Positions 10,318 to 25,093 of a DNA stretch of 64,000 bases are shown here, piece after piece. How positions within the stretch are numbered: the stretch's first letter is position 1; each line of letters begins with the position of its first letter. A model generated the notes under the pieces. It saw only the letters and a program-made list of their open reading frames with translations, was not told the DNA's origin and did not search any database. The position numbers were made by a program, and so were the translations under genes. This stretch comes from Dermatophagoides farinae. Taxonomy: Eukaryota; Arthropoda; Arachnida; Sarcoptiformes; Pyroglyphidae. The stretch lies in contig NC_134681.1 of assembly GCF_024713945.1 (NCBI RefSeq), positions 4,813,501 to 4,877,500 on the forward strand, in the 5' to 3' direction.

Positions 10318-13300
10318 GAATGGTTGATGATCGATATTGATGCAGCAGTTATTGATGTTGATGATGACAAACTCAATCGTCATCACCGAATGCTTTTGAC
10401 GTTGATCGATTTGGTTGGTTGAATTTTTTTTTATTTTATTTTTCGTTCGAATTTGTTTTTTCTATCTGTTTTTTTTTTTTTTTTGTTCTGAACAAACACA
10501 ACATTTTTTTTTCAGGGGATAAAAATTATTGCTTTTAGCAATAATTTTATTTTTTGTCTTTCTCTCTCTCTCTCTCTAAAATTGGGCGTTATACATGATT
10601 AGATTCATGTCTTTTAACCACCACCTACACATATGATCAATTATTGTTTGATTTGTTCTTGCTGTTGTTGTTGTTGTTTGGTTTGGTTGATGCACTTCAA
10701 TATGAACGTAAATCGATGAATTTTTTTTTTCTTTTCATCCGTTGTTGTCGTTAATTTGATGATAATTTCAATTATGGTTTGCCAGAAAAAAAATAAAGAA
10801 ATGAATAGAATGAAAGAAAATAGAAAAAAAATATAGTCAGTAAAAAAGGTAATGATTATTATTATAATAATGATAATGATGATGATGATGTTTATCAGAA
10901 TTGAAAAGAAACAAAAAAGTACACAGATTCTGAATACAAAAACAAAAATTGACGACAACAACAGCAACAACAAAAATTTTCTATATATTCAAATCAATCA
11001 CCAATCAATTAATTATCGAATTTCGATTCAACAATAACAGAAAAAAAATTCATAATTTCTACTCAATTGGTTATCACATGGAAATAAAAAGAACATTCAT
11101 TTTTTGTCTGTGAACAATCAACCAAAAACAAAAACAAAAACAAAAATCTTGTTATCTGTGCGACGCTTAACACGATTGAACATGATTATTTGTTTCAAGT
11201 TTTGTTGTTTGTCGTTGTTGTTGATTAGTCAAAAAAAAGAGTTTTTGTCTTTTTCTTCTTTTAGTTAAAAAAAACAGTAAATTTTCAGACAAAAAGCGAG
11301 AAAAAAATAAAGGAAATTATGGCAGAAAAAAAATCTTTTTCTTTTGCCTTTTCTTTCCTTTTTTTTTCCATTAGCCTATTCACATTCATTTGGTTTTCTT
11401 GATTTCTTTCTTTCTTACTTGGCTCGATATTTTTTTTTTTTTTTCATTACAACAATTCGCTGACGATGACGATGATGATGAAGACGAAAAACTAGTTTTT
11501 TTTCTGATGATGATGACGATGAAAAAAAATAGACAAGATATAAAAAAGAGAAAGAAACTAAAAAAAAAACTAGATAAGCCAGTTCATTTTGAATCTGCAA
11601 CAAGTTTAGTTTGTTGTTTGTTGTTGTTGATTAGTTCTTATGGCATAAAAATTATCATTGATAATGAATGATGGTGGTGGTGGTCAATTTTTTTTCATTT
11701 TTTTGTTAAATTCATATTACATAATGGTAATATGATAATTTGTTTTTTGTTTTTTTTGTTTTTTTTATCACCCGTTTGTTTATTTCATTTCCCTTTATTT
11801 TTCTATCCATTTAAAATGAATGTTGATGGCAAATTAATGACAATGATGATGATGTGGGATAGTGAAAGTGAAAAAGAGAATATGATGAATAATGTTGACA
11901 CTAATAAAATTTGGTGACAATTTTCATTTGTTTTTTTTTAAATTTAAATACTAAAATGTGAAAATAATGACAGCAGATAGAATGTTGACCAAGAAAAATG
12001 ATGATGATGATGATGATGATAATTGCCAATGAAATTGAAATTGAAGTTGAAAAAAAAGACACACACACACACACATCTATCAAAACTTCATTAATGGTTG
12101 ATATTCAAATGAATTTTAGAATGTGGTGACGTGGTTATTGTTCGCTACAAGACATAATTTTTCACACACACACACACACACACAGAAAATATATAGTTTA
12201 TCAACAGCACAATCAAGGACAAATATCATCAAATTGATTATGATGATTGAACAAATATAATCAATGATGAATGATAAGTGGAAAAGGAAACTGATTGGTT
12301 GATTGATTGATTGCTTAAATTGTTTGTGTTGTTCGTTTTAGTGGATGATTCAAATAAAGTGAAAAAAAAAATCATTTTTTTTTTCATTGTTTTTCAATGT
12401 TTGGCCACCCGCGCATTATTATCATTGAAACGAAAAAAAAAATTGGATGATGATTCGTTTGTTGATATGATTATATTGAGTAACAAATAATTTTTGAATT
12501 AAGAAAAAAAAAACTTTATTACGTACATTAATAAAAAATTGAAAAAAAACATCGATTAAAAATTAAAATTTGTTGCCAAATATAACGTATTTGTATTGCA
12601 TGATGGTTTTTTCCATCATGCAACCACCACTATCATCATTACATTTTGAATTACACACACACACACATTTATTGTTTTGTTTTTGTTTTTGTTTTGTTTT
12701 TGATAAAAATAATTCAACAAAAAGTCACTATGTTATTAGACTGCTGGACAGCTGATATATTTCTCACAATTGAAAATTTGGTTATACCAGGAATCACATA
12801 AAGTTGGGCGTGTATGCAACATATATACACATTAATGTTGTAGGAAATGTGAAATGAATAATAAAAAAAAAAATGGCGAGAACGAGACAAAAAAAAATCA
12901 AATTGCCAAAGACAATAGGTTGCCATGGGATATTTATTTATTTTTTTTCATTTGGTAGTTTTATATTGTACATTTATGTTCAGCTGTCAGAATCGGTATT
13001 TGTATAAATAAAAAAAAAATGGTCAAACAATGACAATCAAATAAACGGAAACATTTTCATTGATGATGATGATGATGATTCCGAAATAAAAGAGAAATAA
13101 AATGAGTAAAAAAACCCTAAAGAAAGAAGAGAGTCTCCGGTATTTTTTTTTTTTTTTTTGAAAAAAAACCCGGTCGACCAGGTATTTCCAGATGGTCGAT
13201 CATCATCATCATCATCATCAACATCATGACCACTGATGCATTGACCGATATCGACTGTTTTTGTTTGTGTATATGTGTGTGTGTGTTTGGTAATTATTTT

Positions 13301-13455
13301 CGCACCTTGTAAAAATTCCAAAGCTATTTTTAGTTGTTTTTTTTACTCTTTTTTTTCAATGTTTTATTTTTTGCTTTTTCAATAAAAATACATATACACA
13401 TACAAAAACAAACATGCACAGATTTGATTAAATTTCAATGGAATCTAAAAATAAA

Positions 13456-13487
<32 letters not shown>

Positions 13488-16400
13488 TATTAAAAGTTTT
13501 GGTGGCTTATTGATGAAATAAATTCATGCTGATTATCATTAAAAAAGAAAGGCAGAACATCATTCTGTATATAGATAATTCCGACACCCACACATTGCAC
13601 GAAAACAATGTGACAATTGATTATTTATTCCCAGAATAAAATACATGCACACACACACACATGTTATCTGCGAAATAAAAAAAAATGAAATATCAGACAA
13701 TTTGCCCTTCACGTATGTATTAATATTGTTTTCTGATGAAGAGAGACATAGACAAACATTATTGACCATTGATATTTTTTTGTTTTGTTTTCTATAGAAT
13801 AAATTATAGTAGTCAAGGTTCATATGCGCATAAAAAATGATAATAACGATGATGATGATGATGATGATGATCATTATTATAATTTTATTCTGTAATGTAA
13901 CGAAAATGAAAGATATAAAACCATCATGATCAACCAAAAATAGCCACACACACACACAAACGAATTGCTGAATACAACAACAAAAAAAATAGACAAAGAC
14001 AAATTCGGTGAACCAGAAACAGTAGAATCAAAAAAAAAAAAAAATATGATATTGAGAGGAAATTTGGCGAAAAAAATCAAGAACCAAAAAAAAAAAAAAA
14101 AAAATTAACGATACAGGTGAAAATTAAACCAGATATATTCTATACACACACACACACACACAAAATACGGTAAAATCAACTACCGTACCAATCATTTTTT
14201 TTTTGTTTCAATACAAATAATCTATGAATATGAATGTAAAGTACCTGTTTAGAATATCATCATAATAATAATAATAATAAAAAAATTTCTCCCATAAATT
14301 CTGATGGCGGTCATCATCATCATCATCATTAATAATAAGAGAAAAATTGATTGTCTTGTGTCATTCTGTATATTCTGGACCATGTTGTTTTTTTTTTATT
14401 CCGCTTGTATACAATTTAGAAATTATTATTATTATTTCTGTCCAATTTGTTCTATTCTATATGTATAAATTTTAGGTATATGATAAAAGAAAATGATTAT
14501 TACGAAAGATGTTTGACACACACAATCCGTTATATATATATACAAATTATTGTCCATTTTACCAATTCAAATATACAATACAATTGTTCCATTCAAATCA
14601 TTGTTTTCATTTGTATTCACAATTGAATGAATGAAAGAAAAAAAAAATACAATTGAATGAATGAATGAACGAATTGAATTGAATTGAATTGAATGGTGAA
14701 AAAAAAATAAATTTAAAATTTCATTTGCAAAAATGTGTTTCAATTTGAATAATTTTGTTTTTTGTATCTTTCAATTTATGAATGTCACTATGTGTGTGTG
14801 TGTGTGTTTGTGAACAAGGAAATACTATGTATAAATATAACGGAAATTATCAGAATTGAATAATGTTTGTATTAATAATAACCTTGAAAAATAATAGAAA
14901 GAAAGAAAATAATTTTTTCATGTTAAAAATTTAAATAAAAAACGAAACGAAACGAAATGAAACAAGAAAAATTTTGGTTATTTTTTTTCACTTTTCTATT
15001 TAGGTAAATATTTGAAAAACAGATACCGGAACTTTTTGTATATTGTGTGATTGTGTGTGTGTGTGTGTGTGTTTATGTCCAAGAGTGGTACAATCATTCA
15101 ATGTTGTATTTGTTGATTTGTATGTATATACAAAAAGTTTGTTGTCCAGCCAAACATTGTTATGTTTGTGTTTGTGTAAGTTTATATTTTTTTTTTTTTT
15201 GCCAGCTAAAAATAAAATATTTAATTTTTTTTTCTCATTTAAATGTCATTTATATAGTGGAGAGAAGAGAGAAAAAAAAAATATTCAAGAATTCTGAAAT
15301 CGTTTGTGTGTGTGTGTGTGGATGCCATTTGTGTAATAAATGTTGAAAATGATATCAATCGATTTGTTGTTGTTGTCGTTGTTGTCATATGAAAAACAAC
15401 AAGTGAAAAAAAATGATTAAATATTCCATGATTTATCAAGAATTTTTGTTTTTTTCTTCTGTCAAGGTCAATGTCTAGAAAGTTCTTTGTCATCATGTCT
15501 GTCTGAGTGTCTGATTGTCTGTCTATTGAAATTTTGAATTTTTAAAATTAAAACTATCCAAATACCAATGCCAATCAATTGAAAAGCATTTGAGACTAGC
15601 TTTTTTCCGTTAACCTACGCATACAAATAACGATGATGATGAAATTGAATTTTAAGTGGTGAATGAATCGGAATAAAATTTTTCAGACAAATTTTGGTGA
15701 ATTTTTTTTTCCTTTTGCACTTAAAATTCATTGATTGCATTAGTCATTGATTTCATTTGAAAAAAAAACATTAAATTGGAAGCGGAGAAAATATAATTGC
15801 TTATGAAATTTGAAATTTGAATTTTTTTTTTGCGATAATCGTGTTAGCTACAATGAGGGGGATCTCAATTTCATATTCTCTATTCCGGTTAACATTATGG
15901 ATGATAGAATTTTTTTTTCTCCAAAAATTAACACGCCCTTAACATGAAGAAAAAATAGCATTTTATATTTTATTTTTTTATTGAAAGAAAAAAATTCAAT
16001 GTTTCAATACACAGAATAATGATAATTTGTATTCCAAAAATAAATTCATTTATGTGTGTGTGTGTGGTGTGTGTGTGTGGATATGATCAGGAATAGTGAA
16101 TAGAATTTGAATTCAATTTTATCATGCCTGACATTCATTCATTAGTATATAACAAACATATACACATTTTCATCAAACTATAAACGAACTTGATTAAATT
16201 CGAAACAAAAGAATGCAAAAAAAAGAGAGAAAAACATTCTTTCGTTGTTTTTTTTTTTTGTTTTTTTTTGTTTAGTTGTATCGCTCACCATGTTGTTTCG
16301 ATTCTTGTTATCGTTAATTTTCATGGTAGTTTTTCATGTCACTAAGAATCTTTTTTTTCTGCTAAAACAGAATATAAACGGAAATTCAATTTAACTCAAT

Positions 16401-19400
16401 TTAGTTCAGTTTAGTTCATTTGGCATCATTTGGTCAATGTTGATGATGATGATGATGATGATGATAAATAATTCAGAAAAAAACCGGACTTGTACTTGGA
16501 ATATCCAAAGGAAAAAAAATGATAAAAATAAATTGAAAAATAAACACGAATCGATAATAAACACAGCCATACTATATCAATGTCGAACGAACTAAAAATT
16601 GATTTCATTGGAAGACAGAACAGGAAAAAAAAGGTGCAGTCAGTAATCATCAACATTTGAAATTGACATTAACTTTTTGATATGACAAAACGCAAAAAAA
16701 AAGAAAATTTAAAGATAAAAACTTTTCTATTTCCACATCTTTATATTCTATTTTACCGAAAAAAAAAATTTGAAATATATCATTATCGAATAAATGAATG
16801 AATGAATGATGTCATCTAAAAATTATTCTATCAACCCTTTCATTCTTGTTATCGTAATCATCTTTTTTTTCATTTCACAGTAATTAATGATAATAATAAT
16901 TGCTGTTGTTGTTGTTGTTGTCGCCGTCGTCATCGTTGAATATTGAACTACATTATCTCATCAATTTCTATCATATATCATCATCATTTCAAATTCAAAA
17001 AGAATTATAATATATTAGTTTCCGTATAATTATGACAATCGTTTAATTTGTTTTTTTTTCACTATTTCTTTTGCATTTTTCTTCACACAATATATCTTGA
17101 CAGTTGTGGGCGTAATGATCATCATCATCATGATGATGATGATGATGATGGTGAAGAATGAGTTAACAAAAGTGGAAAATTTTTTTTTTTGTTCATTTAT
17201 AAACATTGTATCAAAGAATGTGAATGAGTGAGTGAGTGAGTGAGTGAGTGAGTGAGAGAGAGAGAGAGAATATTTTAGCATCCAAAATAATTATTATTTC
17301 ACATTCTATATACCCATTATATTATGATGATGATGATGACGACGATGATGATGATTATGATGAATGGATTGAATGTGAATATATAAATTGAATAAATTTG
17401 AAGTGATGATGATGATGATGATGATGATGATAAAAGTAAACTAAAACTGTTGTTTGTTAATTTTTTGTTCCAGTTTTTTTTTCGCTTGCTTGCTTTCAAT
17501 TTTTCCGCTTGTGTTTGTGACATTTTAATATTTATCAACGGTGAATATTTCAACCGTTAATATTTTTTTTTTTTGGTCCCACAATTACCGCCTTTGCTTT
17601 TTGTTTCTGGATCGATGAACTAATATATATAAATTCAATCTAAAAAAGGTCCACTGTAAATTTGTATGTAGTTTGTTTATGGTTTCACTGTTGTTGTTGT
17701 TGTTGTTTTTTGTTATCTGTTTTAATCTTTTCAAGTATATGTATTTCAGTTGTTAGAAACAACTGGCCATCAAAGATTGTTTGAAAAAAAATAGCAAAGG
17801 CAAACATGTTCATTCATTCATTCAAGGAAGTAACAATTTGAGATTAATAATTTTGTTGTCTTTTTTTTATCTCTCTCTTTCAACAACAACAAAGTTCAAC
17901 GTCGATGACCTATGTATGTAAATTATATATTATGACTGATGAATATTGTTTAACACCATTGAAATAAGAAATTTGTCAGCTGAATTATCAGATAAATGGA
18001 CCAAGGAATGATACCATTTTTATTCATACTTTCATCATTATGGTATAAATCACTTTCACATTTCATTAATATCATGATTTTTGTTGTTTCAATTGTTTCC
18101 ATGGAAAACATTATTTTTTTTTAATGATTGGAAAATGTGTTTTTTCTTCAATAATTGCCAATGTGATGTGTGTGTGTGTGTGTGTGTGTATGATAAAAAG
18201 AAACTGATACGATGATGATGATAATGATGATAGAAAAAAAAGGAAACGAAAAGAAAATTAAAAACAAAATTCGATCGATAGTGAACAAAAACAACAACAA
18301 AATCAACATCTAAAAAAAAAGAGATTAAAAAAGATGTCATGATATCAAGTGTCCTAGAAACACACACACACACACTGATTACACACTGATACACGGTGGA
18401 CAAGTTCAAGTTATTTTCTCTTTCGTTGATTTCGTTGATAATGATAATGAGCAGACGAAGAAAAAAAACTGGAAAAAAGTTAAGATTGTCCTATTGGATC
18501 GAATTGCAATAGAAAAAACAACAACAACAAAAAAAGAGAAAAGGAAGGAAAGAAATAAAGTTTCTTGGCAAATTGGCCACATAATCTTCATTTTGGATTC
18601 AGATTTTTATTTTTCTTAAATTCTCGCTACACACACACACATGGTAACAACGTCATCATCGAAAATAATCAACTAGAATTATAATTCTCGACTTAGAATA
18701 TCGAAATGCAACGTTTTTTTTTCTTAGAATTAGAAAAAAAAGTTTTTTCTACATATCACACAACCAATGGTTACGTAATTAGCATTTAATCTGGTAAATT
18801 TTTATTTTTGTTCAGTCTATAAAAGCGGATTGTTCAATGGTGAATCATCATAGGATTTATATCAAATTATTAATCTATTAATGATGATGATTATTAATTC
18901 CCAAAAAAAAAGTTATAATCAAAATTATGACAACAAAACAAACAGATACAGACAAACAAGAAATAAAATGAATGTCTGAAGAAGAAGTTCTGGTCAAAGA
19001 ATCATTAGTATTTTCACTTTTTTTTGTATTCATCTCTATTCTATGATTGAATGAATGAACTCATCTAATAAATAGAATTCTTGCTCTTAATTTCGATTCT
19101 TGTCTACATACACACACACACACACAGGAATACACAATGGAATTCTATATTCACATATATTGAATTCGATTAACAATCCAATGATGACGATGACGATGAT
19201 GATGATGGTAGCAAAAACATTAACAAAAGCAAAAATAACAGCTCAAACATGTGAATAACTAAATAAATACAAATAATTCAGAATATGACAAAAAAGGACG
19301 ATGAAAACAAAAAAAAACAGTTGCAAATTTTTTTTCACCAATTTGATTTGATGTATTCAAAATGTCTAAATGAAATAAACAGAAAACAAAAACAAAAAAA

Positions 19401-20178
19401 ACAGTGACAACAACGACAACATTATCATTATCATTTTTGTTGTATTGTGTTGTGTTTAAAAGTGAATAAAAAACAGGGAAATGAAAAATTAAAAACAAAA
19501 AAAAACAAAATGTCAAAATGCCAAAATAGAATTAGAATCAGAATTAGAATTAGAATTAGAATGGAATGAACGAAAAAAAAAACAATTACAGAACTAATTT
19601 TTAGTTAACGGTTAGGAGCAGGCGGAAAAAAAACCCAAAGCTTAAAAAAATGAATTCACAAATGAAATATCATTAAGGTTTTTTTTCACACTTACTTACT
19701 TAGTTAGTTAGTTAATGATAATGGACGCAAAAAAAAGAAAGAAAGAAATAGAATTCAAGAGACAAAGGCGGGAGAAGAAAAATTTATTCTTAATTCTAAT
19801 AATTCTGTAACGGTTATATTTTTTGTGATTCAAACTAAGGAATTTTTGTTTCTTTCTTACATACATACCTAGTACATCATCATCATTTTTTCGGGCGTAT
19901 TTCATTCATTGCCATAATCTGTCGATCATTGATTTTGTTGTTGTTGTTGTTGATAATAATAATGATAATTATAATCGAATTTTTTGGTTAGGAAAAGAAA
20001 TGTGATTTTTTTTACAGTGATGAATTAGCAAAAAAAAAATCGTATACTAGGAGCCGAAAACAATTTTTTTTTTGCACTTTGGCACTCAAATATATCGTTT
20101 GTAATCTTGAATTTTTTTTCTCGTAACGTTTTTTTTTCTCATTTCCTCACTACATTTGATCTTCAAAATTGATTTTCA

Positions 20179-20180
<2 letters not shown>

Positions 20181-20212
<32 letters not shown>
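20181..20212. repeat. (AC)16 microsatellite
   Basis: Uninterrupted AC dinucleotide run in the gene-poor interval; one of many of this class in the window. Confidence 0.9.
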
Positions 20213-20214
<2 letters not shown>

Positions 20215-21313
20215 TGGCTGATGGATTTGCACGCCATAAATTCATCTTAGATCATAACGAAATGAACCTGTCAAATTTCGTTTCCATTATATAATGAATG
20301 AATGAATGAAAATTGAGAAAAAAAAATGTTCCATCATGTTTATATTGTCAATAGATTTTTATGTGAAATTTTATTTTCACATTATCTAACCAAAGGAAAT
20401 GAAATATATGAACAAACTGCTGCCATTCGATTTTGATTATAGTTATTATTATTATTGTGATGATTATTATTTTCAATTTTTATATCGATAATAAAAAAAA
20501 AAATTTCACAAAGTTAAAAACCGTGTGAGTGTGTGTGTGTGTGCGTTTGTGAAAATGAAAAAAAAAATCCAGAATCAAAATTCGAATTTAATGATTATTA
20601 TTATTATTACCAAACTTACAAAATTCATGGATACTGGTCAATTTGTTCAATTTAAAACATCTAAGCCAAGCTAAACTACACTGGCAAATATCGTTCCAAT
20701 TTTTTTTTCTATTGATTATGTTATTTATTATTAACAAGAAAAAACAAAATTATTGATGATACGAACAAATTGAACTGAACAAAAAAAAATTATTGGCTAT
20801 ATATTGGCTATGTATTTATAGTTCGACAAGTTGATTAAATTGAATGAATATAGATTGATTGAGAGCTAAATAGTAGCTCAGTGAAAAAAAAGATAAATAA
20901 AAGCGAGAGAGAGAATGAAAAAAAAATTTCTGGTTCTTTCTGGCAAAAATTTACAACCAAAAAAAAAAGCAATCGATATCAATAAAACAATATCAATTTC
21001 AAGTTTGTTGTTGTTGTTGCTTTTTGTATCCATGTTTTTTTCGTGCAAAAAAAAAAGTTTTTTCCTCTTTTTTTCTTCGATATTTATCAATATTTTATGA
21101 TCACAATTATCATTCATATATGTATGTATGTATGTATGTAGAATGTATAAAGAGAAAAAAAACATTTTATAATCGAATCAATAGTGAATAGAAAAAAGTT
21201 TGAATTGTTCGAAATGATTACAAATTTTTTTTTTCATTCAAACAAAAAAAACGAAAATTTGTAAAACACACAACCTAATGAGAATAATAGCTGTTGATGG
21301 TCATTTGAATGTG

Positions 21314-21436
<123 letters not shown>

Positions 21437-24400
21437 GATATATAGCATTGAAAACTTATTATTGATCATTGCACCTTGTGTTTAATACGTTTTTGGGAAC
21501 GAAAAAAAAAATTGAATTAAATTAAATTAACATTTGGTGGATTATTATTTTTGGAATCAGGAAGCAAAAAAAAAAAAAAACAGACAAACAAACACAAACT
21601 TGGATCATCACATTCTAGCTAGCATAGAGATTTAACGGAATTCATTTGAATTAATAGAAAAACATTTGTCGCCTCTGAACAATGGAATTGAGTTGTTTTT
21701 TTTTTAGTTTATTTTGGCGTAAAACTGATTCAATCGGATACAATTCGGACAGATTGATTCATTTTCAGTTGACCGAAACGAAAAAAAAACCCATTCTTCA
21801 TAGAATTGAGAATGAAGAGAAAAAAAATTCAAAATACATTGAAGATTTTTGTTTTCTCTTCTTTGTGGTGGAATCAAATGATTCTGTCAAATTTTTTTTT
21901 GTTTTGTTTGTTTCGTCTCTCCGATAAATATTTTGTCGATCAAGTCGAAATGGTAGAAAAATTGGTAATTTTCTCTCTCTCTCTCTCTCTCATTTTGGAC
22001 AAATGTAAATATTTAATCTGGCAAAAATTTTTTTTTTCATTTCATTTCCTTTTTTATTCTCAACTGATTCCGTTCATCCATATTTTTGTTTTTTTTCTTG
22101 TTCTGGTGACAGAATAGCACAAGTGATTGTTTGTATGTGTGTGTGTGTGTTATGAAAAATTTCTTTTTTTTCACATTAATGTTTATTCAACTAATTGATC
22201 ATACAAACAGAACCAAAAAAAAAACTTGAAAAAAATAGACCAATTCTGTTTGCCTGTGTGTGTTGGCCTTTTTTTTTAATTCATCAAATTCTTGCTATGA
22301 TCATCATTATTTTTATGATCAAGAAAAAAAACTGAATAAAAAAAAATTTTCATAATAAAAACCAAATAATGGATAAAAATAAATTCCAGATTAAAGAATC
22401 CATCGCCAACAACAACAACAGCAACAACAACAGAAATCAATGAAACAATTGTGAAAGCAAGACAACAAAAACTACCAAAAAAAAAAAATCATTGAAAAGA
22501 AAGACAAAAAAAAACATGGAAGTAAATTTCTGGAATTTTTTTTTCTCTTCTTGTGGGGAAACTCCTAGAAAAAAAACGGAAGAATGTGTCAGGCCATTAA
22601 CAACGCACACACACACACACACATACGACGGCGACAAGTGATTCAATCATTCATTCATTCATTCCATTCATTAATAAAAGTAGCGCCTTTTTTTTGATTC
22701 ATTAATTTGACTGTCGACCGTATGTATTGTATAAAGGAAAACGTTATTTTTCATTTTTTTTTTTTTTAGTTTATTCATCGTATCGTTGTCGTTTTTTTGT
22801 TGTTGTTGCTGTTGTCCTTGTTTTTGTTGTTGTTGTTGTTTTCTGATCTTTTGATGTGACTTGCTGATTTTTTTTTTACTGGTGACTTATGAGCAAAAAT
22901 TCCTGTGCATATATGGGAAAAAAAATATTTGAATCCGATCGGGATACCAGTACCAAACAACAGCAACAACAACAACAACTTTAACCGAAGATGAATTCAA
23001 ATACGATGACAGCCAAATATAACGCACACACACACACACACATTTACGATACACATTTGCAATCAGTCAATATTCAATTCAATTCTTTCCATTGAAAACG
23101 GATGAAATGATTTTTTTTTCGGCAATTTTTTTTCTCTGATTTCACTATTCTTATTTATAGATTCTTTGTTGGCATCCATTCGTTGTTTTGATTTTTTTTT
23201 TCGTTATTTTTTCTTTTGCTTCTGGAAAAATTCTGGAAATGAATGGATCATCAAAGCATGATAAACAACAACAACAAAGTAATATATTTATTCGGAAATC
23301 AGAGATGATCATCGATAAGAACAAAATATAAATATCTTTTTTTTGGAACTGGCAAAATAAAAAAACGAAGACTGCAGCAGCAGCAACAGCAACGACAACA
23401 ATAACAACAACATTAATATAACAACATACGACCTAGAAAGATAAGAAGGTATATATATATATGATCAGGAAAACAATTTAGACGATAAAATGAAAATGAA
23501 AAAAAGTTTTTTCCGATTCGTTGTTATTTTTTTTTTTTTTGCTTTTTTGAGATAAAATAAACCAAATTAACAACAACAACAACAACTAGCGAGAAAGAAA
23601 ATAAAAATGATTAGCGTAAGCTTAAAGAATCAAGATAAAGGAATAAAATTAAAACAAACGAGGTGAAAATGTACATAATGATTAAATTCTGACTTTTATC
23701 TTATTCTCACACCGCTCAACACACACACACACAGACACAGACACATTGAAAAACAAAAGAAAAAAAATGAAATGCAAAACAATACCGCTTTCTTATTGTG
23801 TTTGTCTATCTACCAGAACTATTCACATGGCAAAATCATATTCCAAAAAAAAGATGAAGAAAAAAAAAACAAATTCCACTTTCAATTCTATTCCATGTAA
23901 ATTCAATTCACTTCAATTCAATTCAATTTATTTATCCTTCAATTGTGTAATACTTAAGTTTTATAGCTAGGAACAAACAGACACACGTGAATTGGAGAAA
24001 AAAAAAGTTCAAATTTTCTTTTCCATTTCTGTAATTCTTCTTATTATTCATTTCGACTATTACAATAGTGTCTATGCATCAATGTATTATATCAGCAGCA
24101 TTATGCTGAAGTTTTTTGTTTTGTTTTGTTCTCTTTTTCCATTTAACGTTAAATTGTTTGTCGCATTTCATTTTCGTTTCGAAGGGCTTTTTTTTTATTT
24201 GTCACTAAAAACATTTTGGACATTTTTTGCTTGTTTTTAGTTCCTGGCCTAAATATTTTTTAATATTGGTAAAAAGATTGCTTTCTATCTATCTCTATCT
24301 ATCTATGTATTTCTATCTTTTTTTTTCTTCTTTCGTTTTAACATTTTGATATTTTGTCACATCTTGTTTGTCATTTTTTTTTGTTTTCTATAATAAAATA

Positions 24401-24969
24401 ACAGCTATATTAAAAAAACACATTGATCACATTGAATCGGTTGCCAAGTCTCAAATATTATGATAAGGTTGTTTTTTTTTGGAAATCACAAACAATAATA
24501 ATAATAATCATAAGAAAAAAATAGAGATTCAATGACGATGATGATGATGATACAGTCGTCATTGTGACATATTTTTGAATATATTAGGTTACGGACAATC
24601 AATACAGAATACAATCACATGATTCCAGAATAAAATGAGAATATATCATTCATCGGTTTTTAACCAAGAAAAAAAAAGAAATGAAAATAACGAATAAAAA
24701 AATGTGTTACACCATATATATAGTGGATGATGAATTTGATATATGAAAAAGTTGAAATGATGCAAATGTGTACGGGGTGTGTTGGTTACGATTTTGATTT
24801 TGATTGTGACAACTTTACCCTAAATATTCATCAAGAAGTTTTCATTTCATTTCAATTTCAAATAGTTCTCATTTTTTTTTATATGAACACATACCTTTTT
24901 TTCCATTATGACTTTTCAATATAATGATGACAATATATGTATTGATTTTTGTTTATGAGAGAGAGAGAA

Positions 24970-25093
24970 AAACAAAAAAAAATTTTCATCAGCTGAATTC
25001 AAGTTTTAATTTTATTTTATTTTATAAACAAAAAAAAATTTTCATCAGCTGAATTCAAGTTTTAATTTTATTTTATTTTATAAACAAAAAAAA
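24970..25093. repeat. 56-bp tandem duplication
   Basis: A 56-bp unit containing TTTTCATCAGCTGAATTCAA is present twice in direct, apparently identical copies, with a partial third start (AAACAAAAAAA) after 25081. It is not a simple microsatellite and probably reflects a recent slippage or unequal-exchange event. Confidence 0.9.

Noticed and set aside
13445-13490. Regularly repeated CAT/ATC tracts that could suggest an array such as CRISPR
   Set aside because: They are simple trinucleotide microsatellites in eukaryotic DNA, with no repeat-spacer structure.
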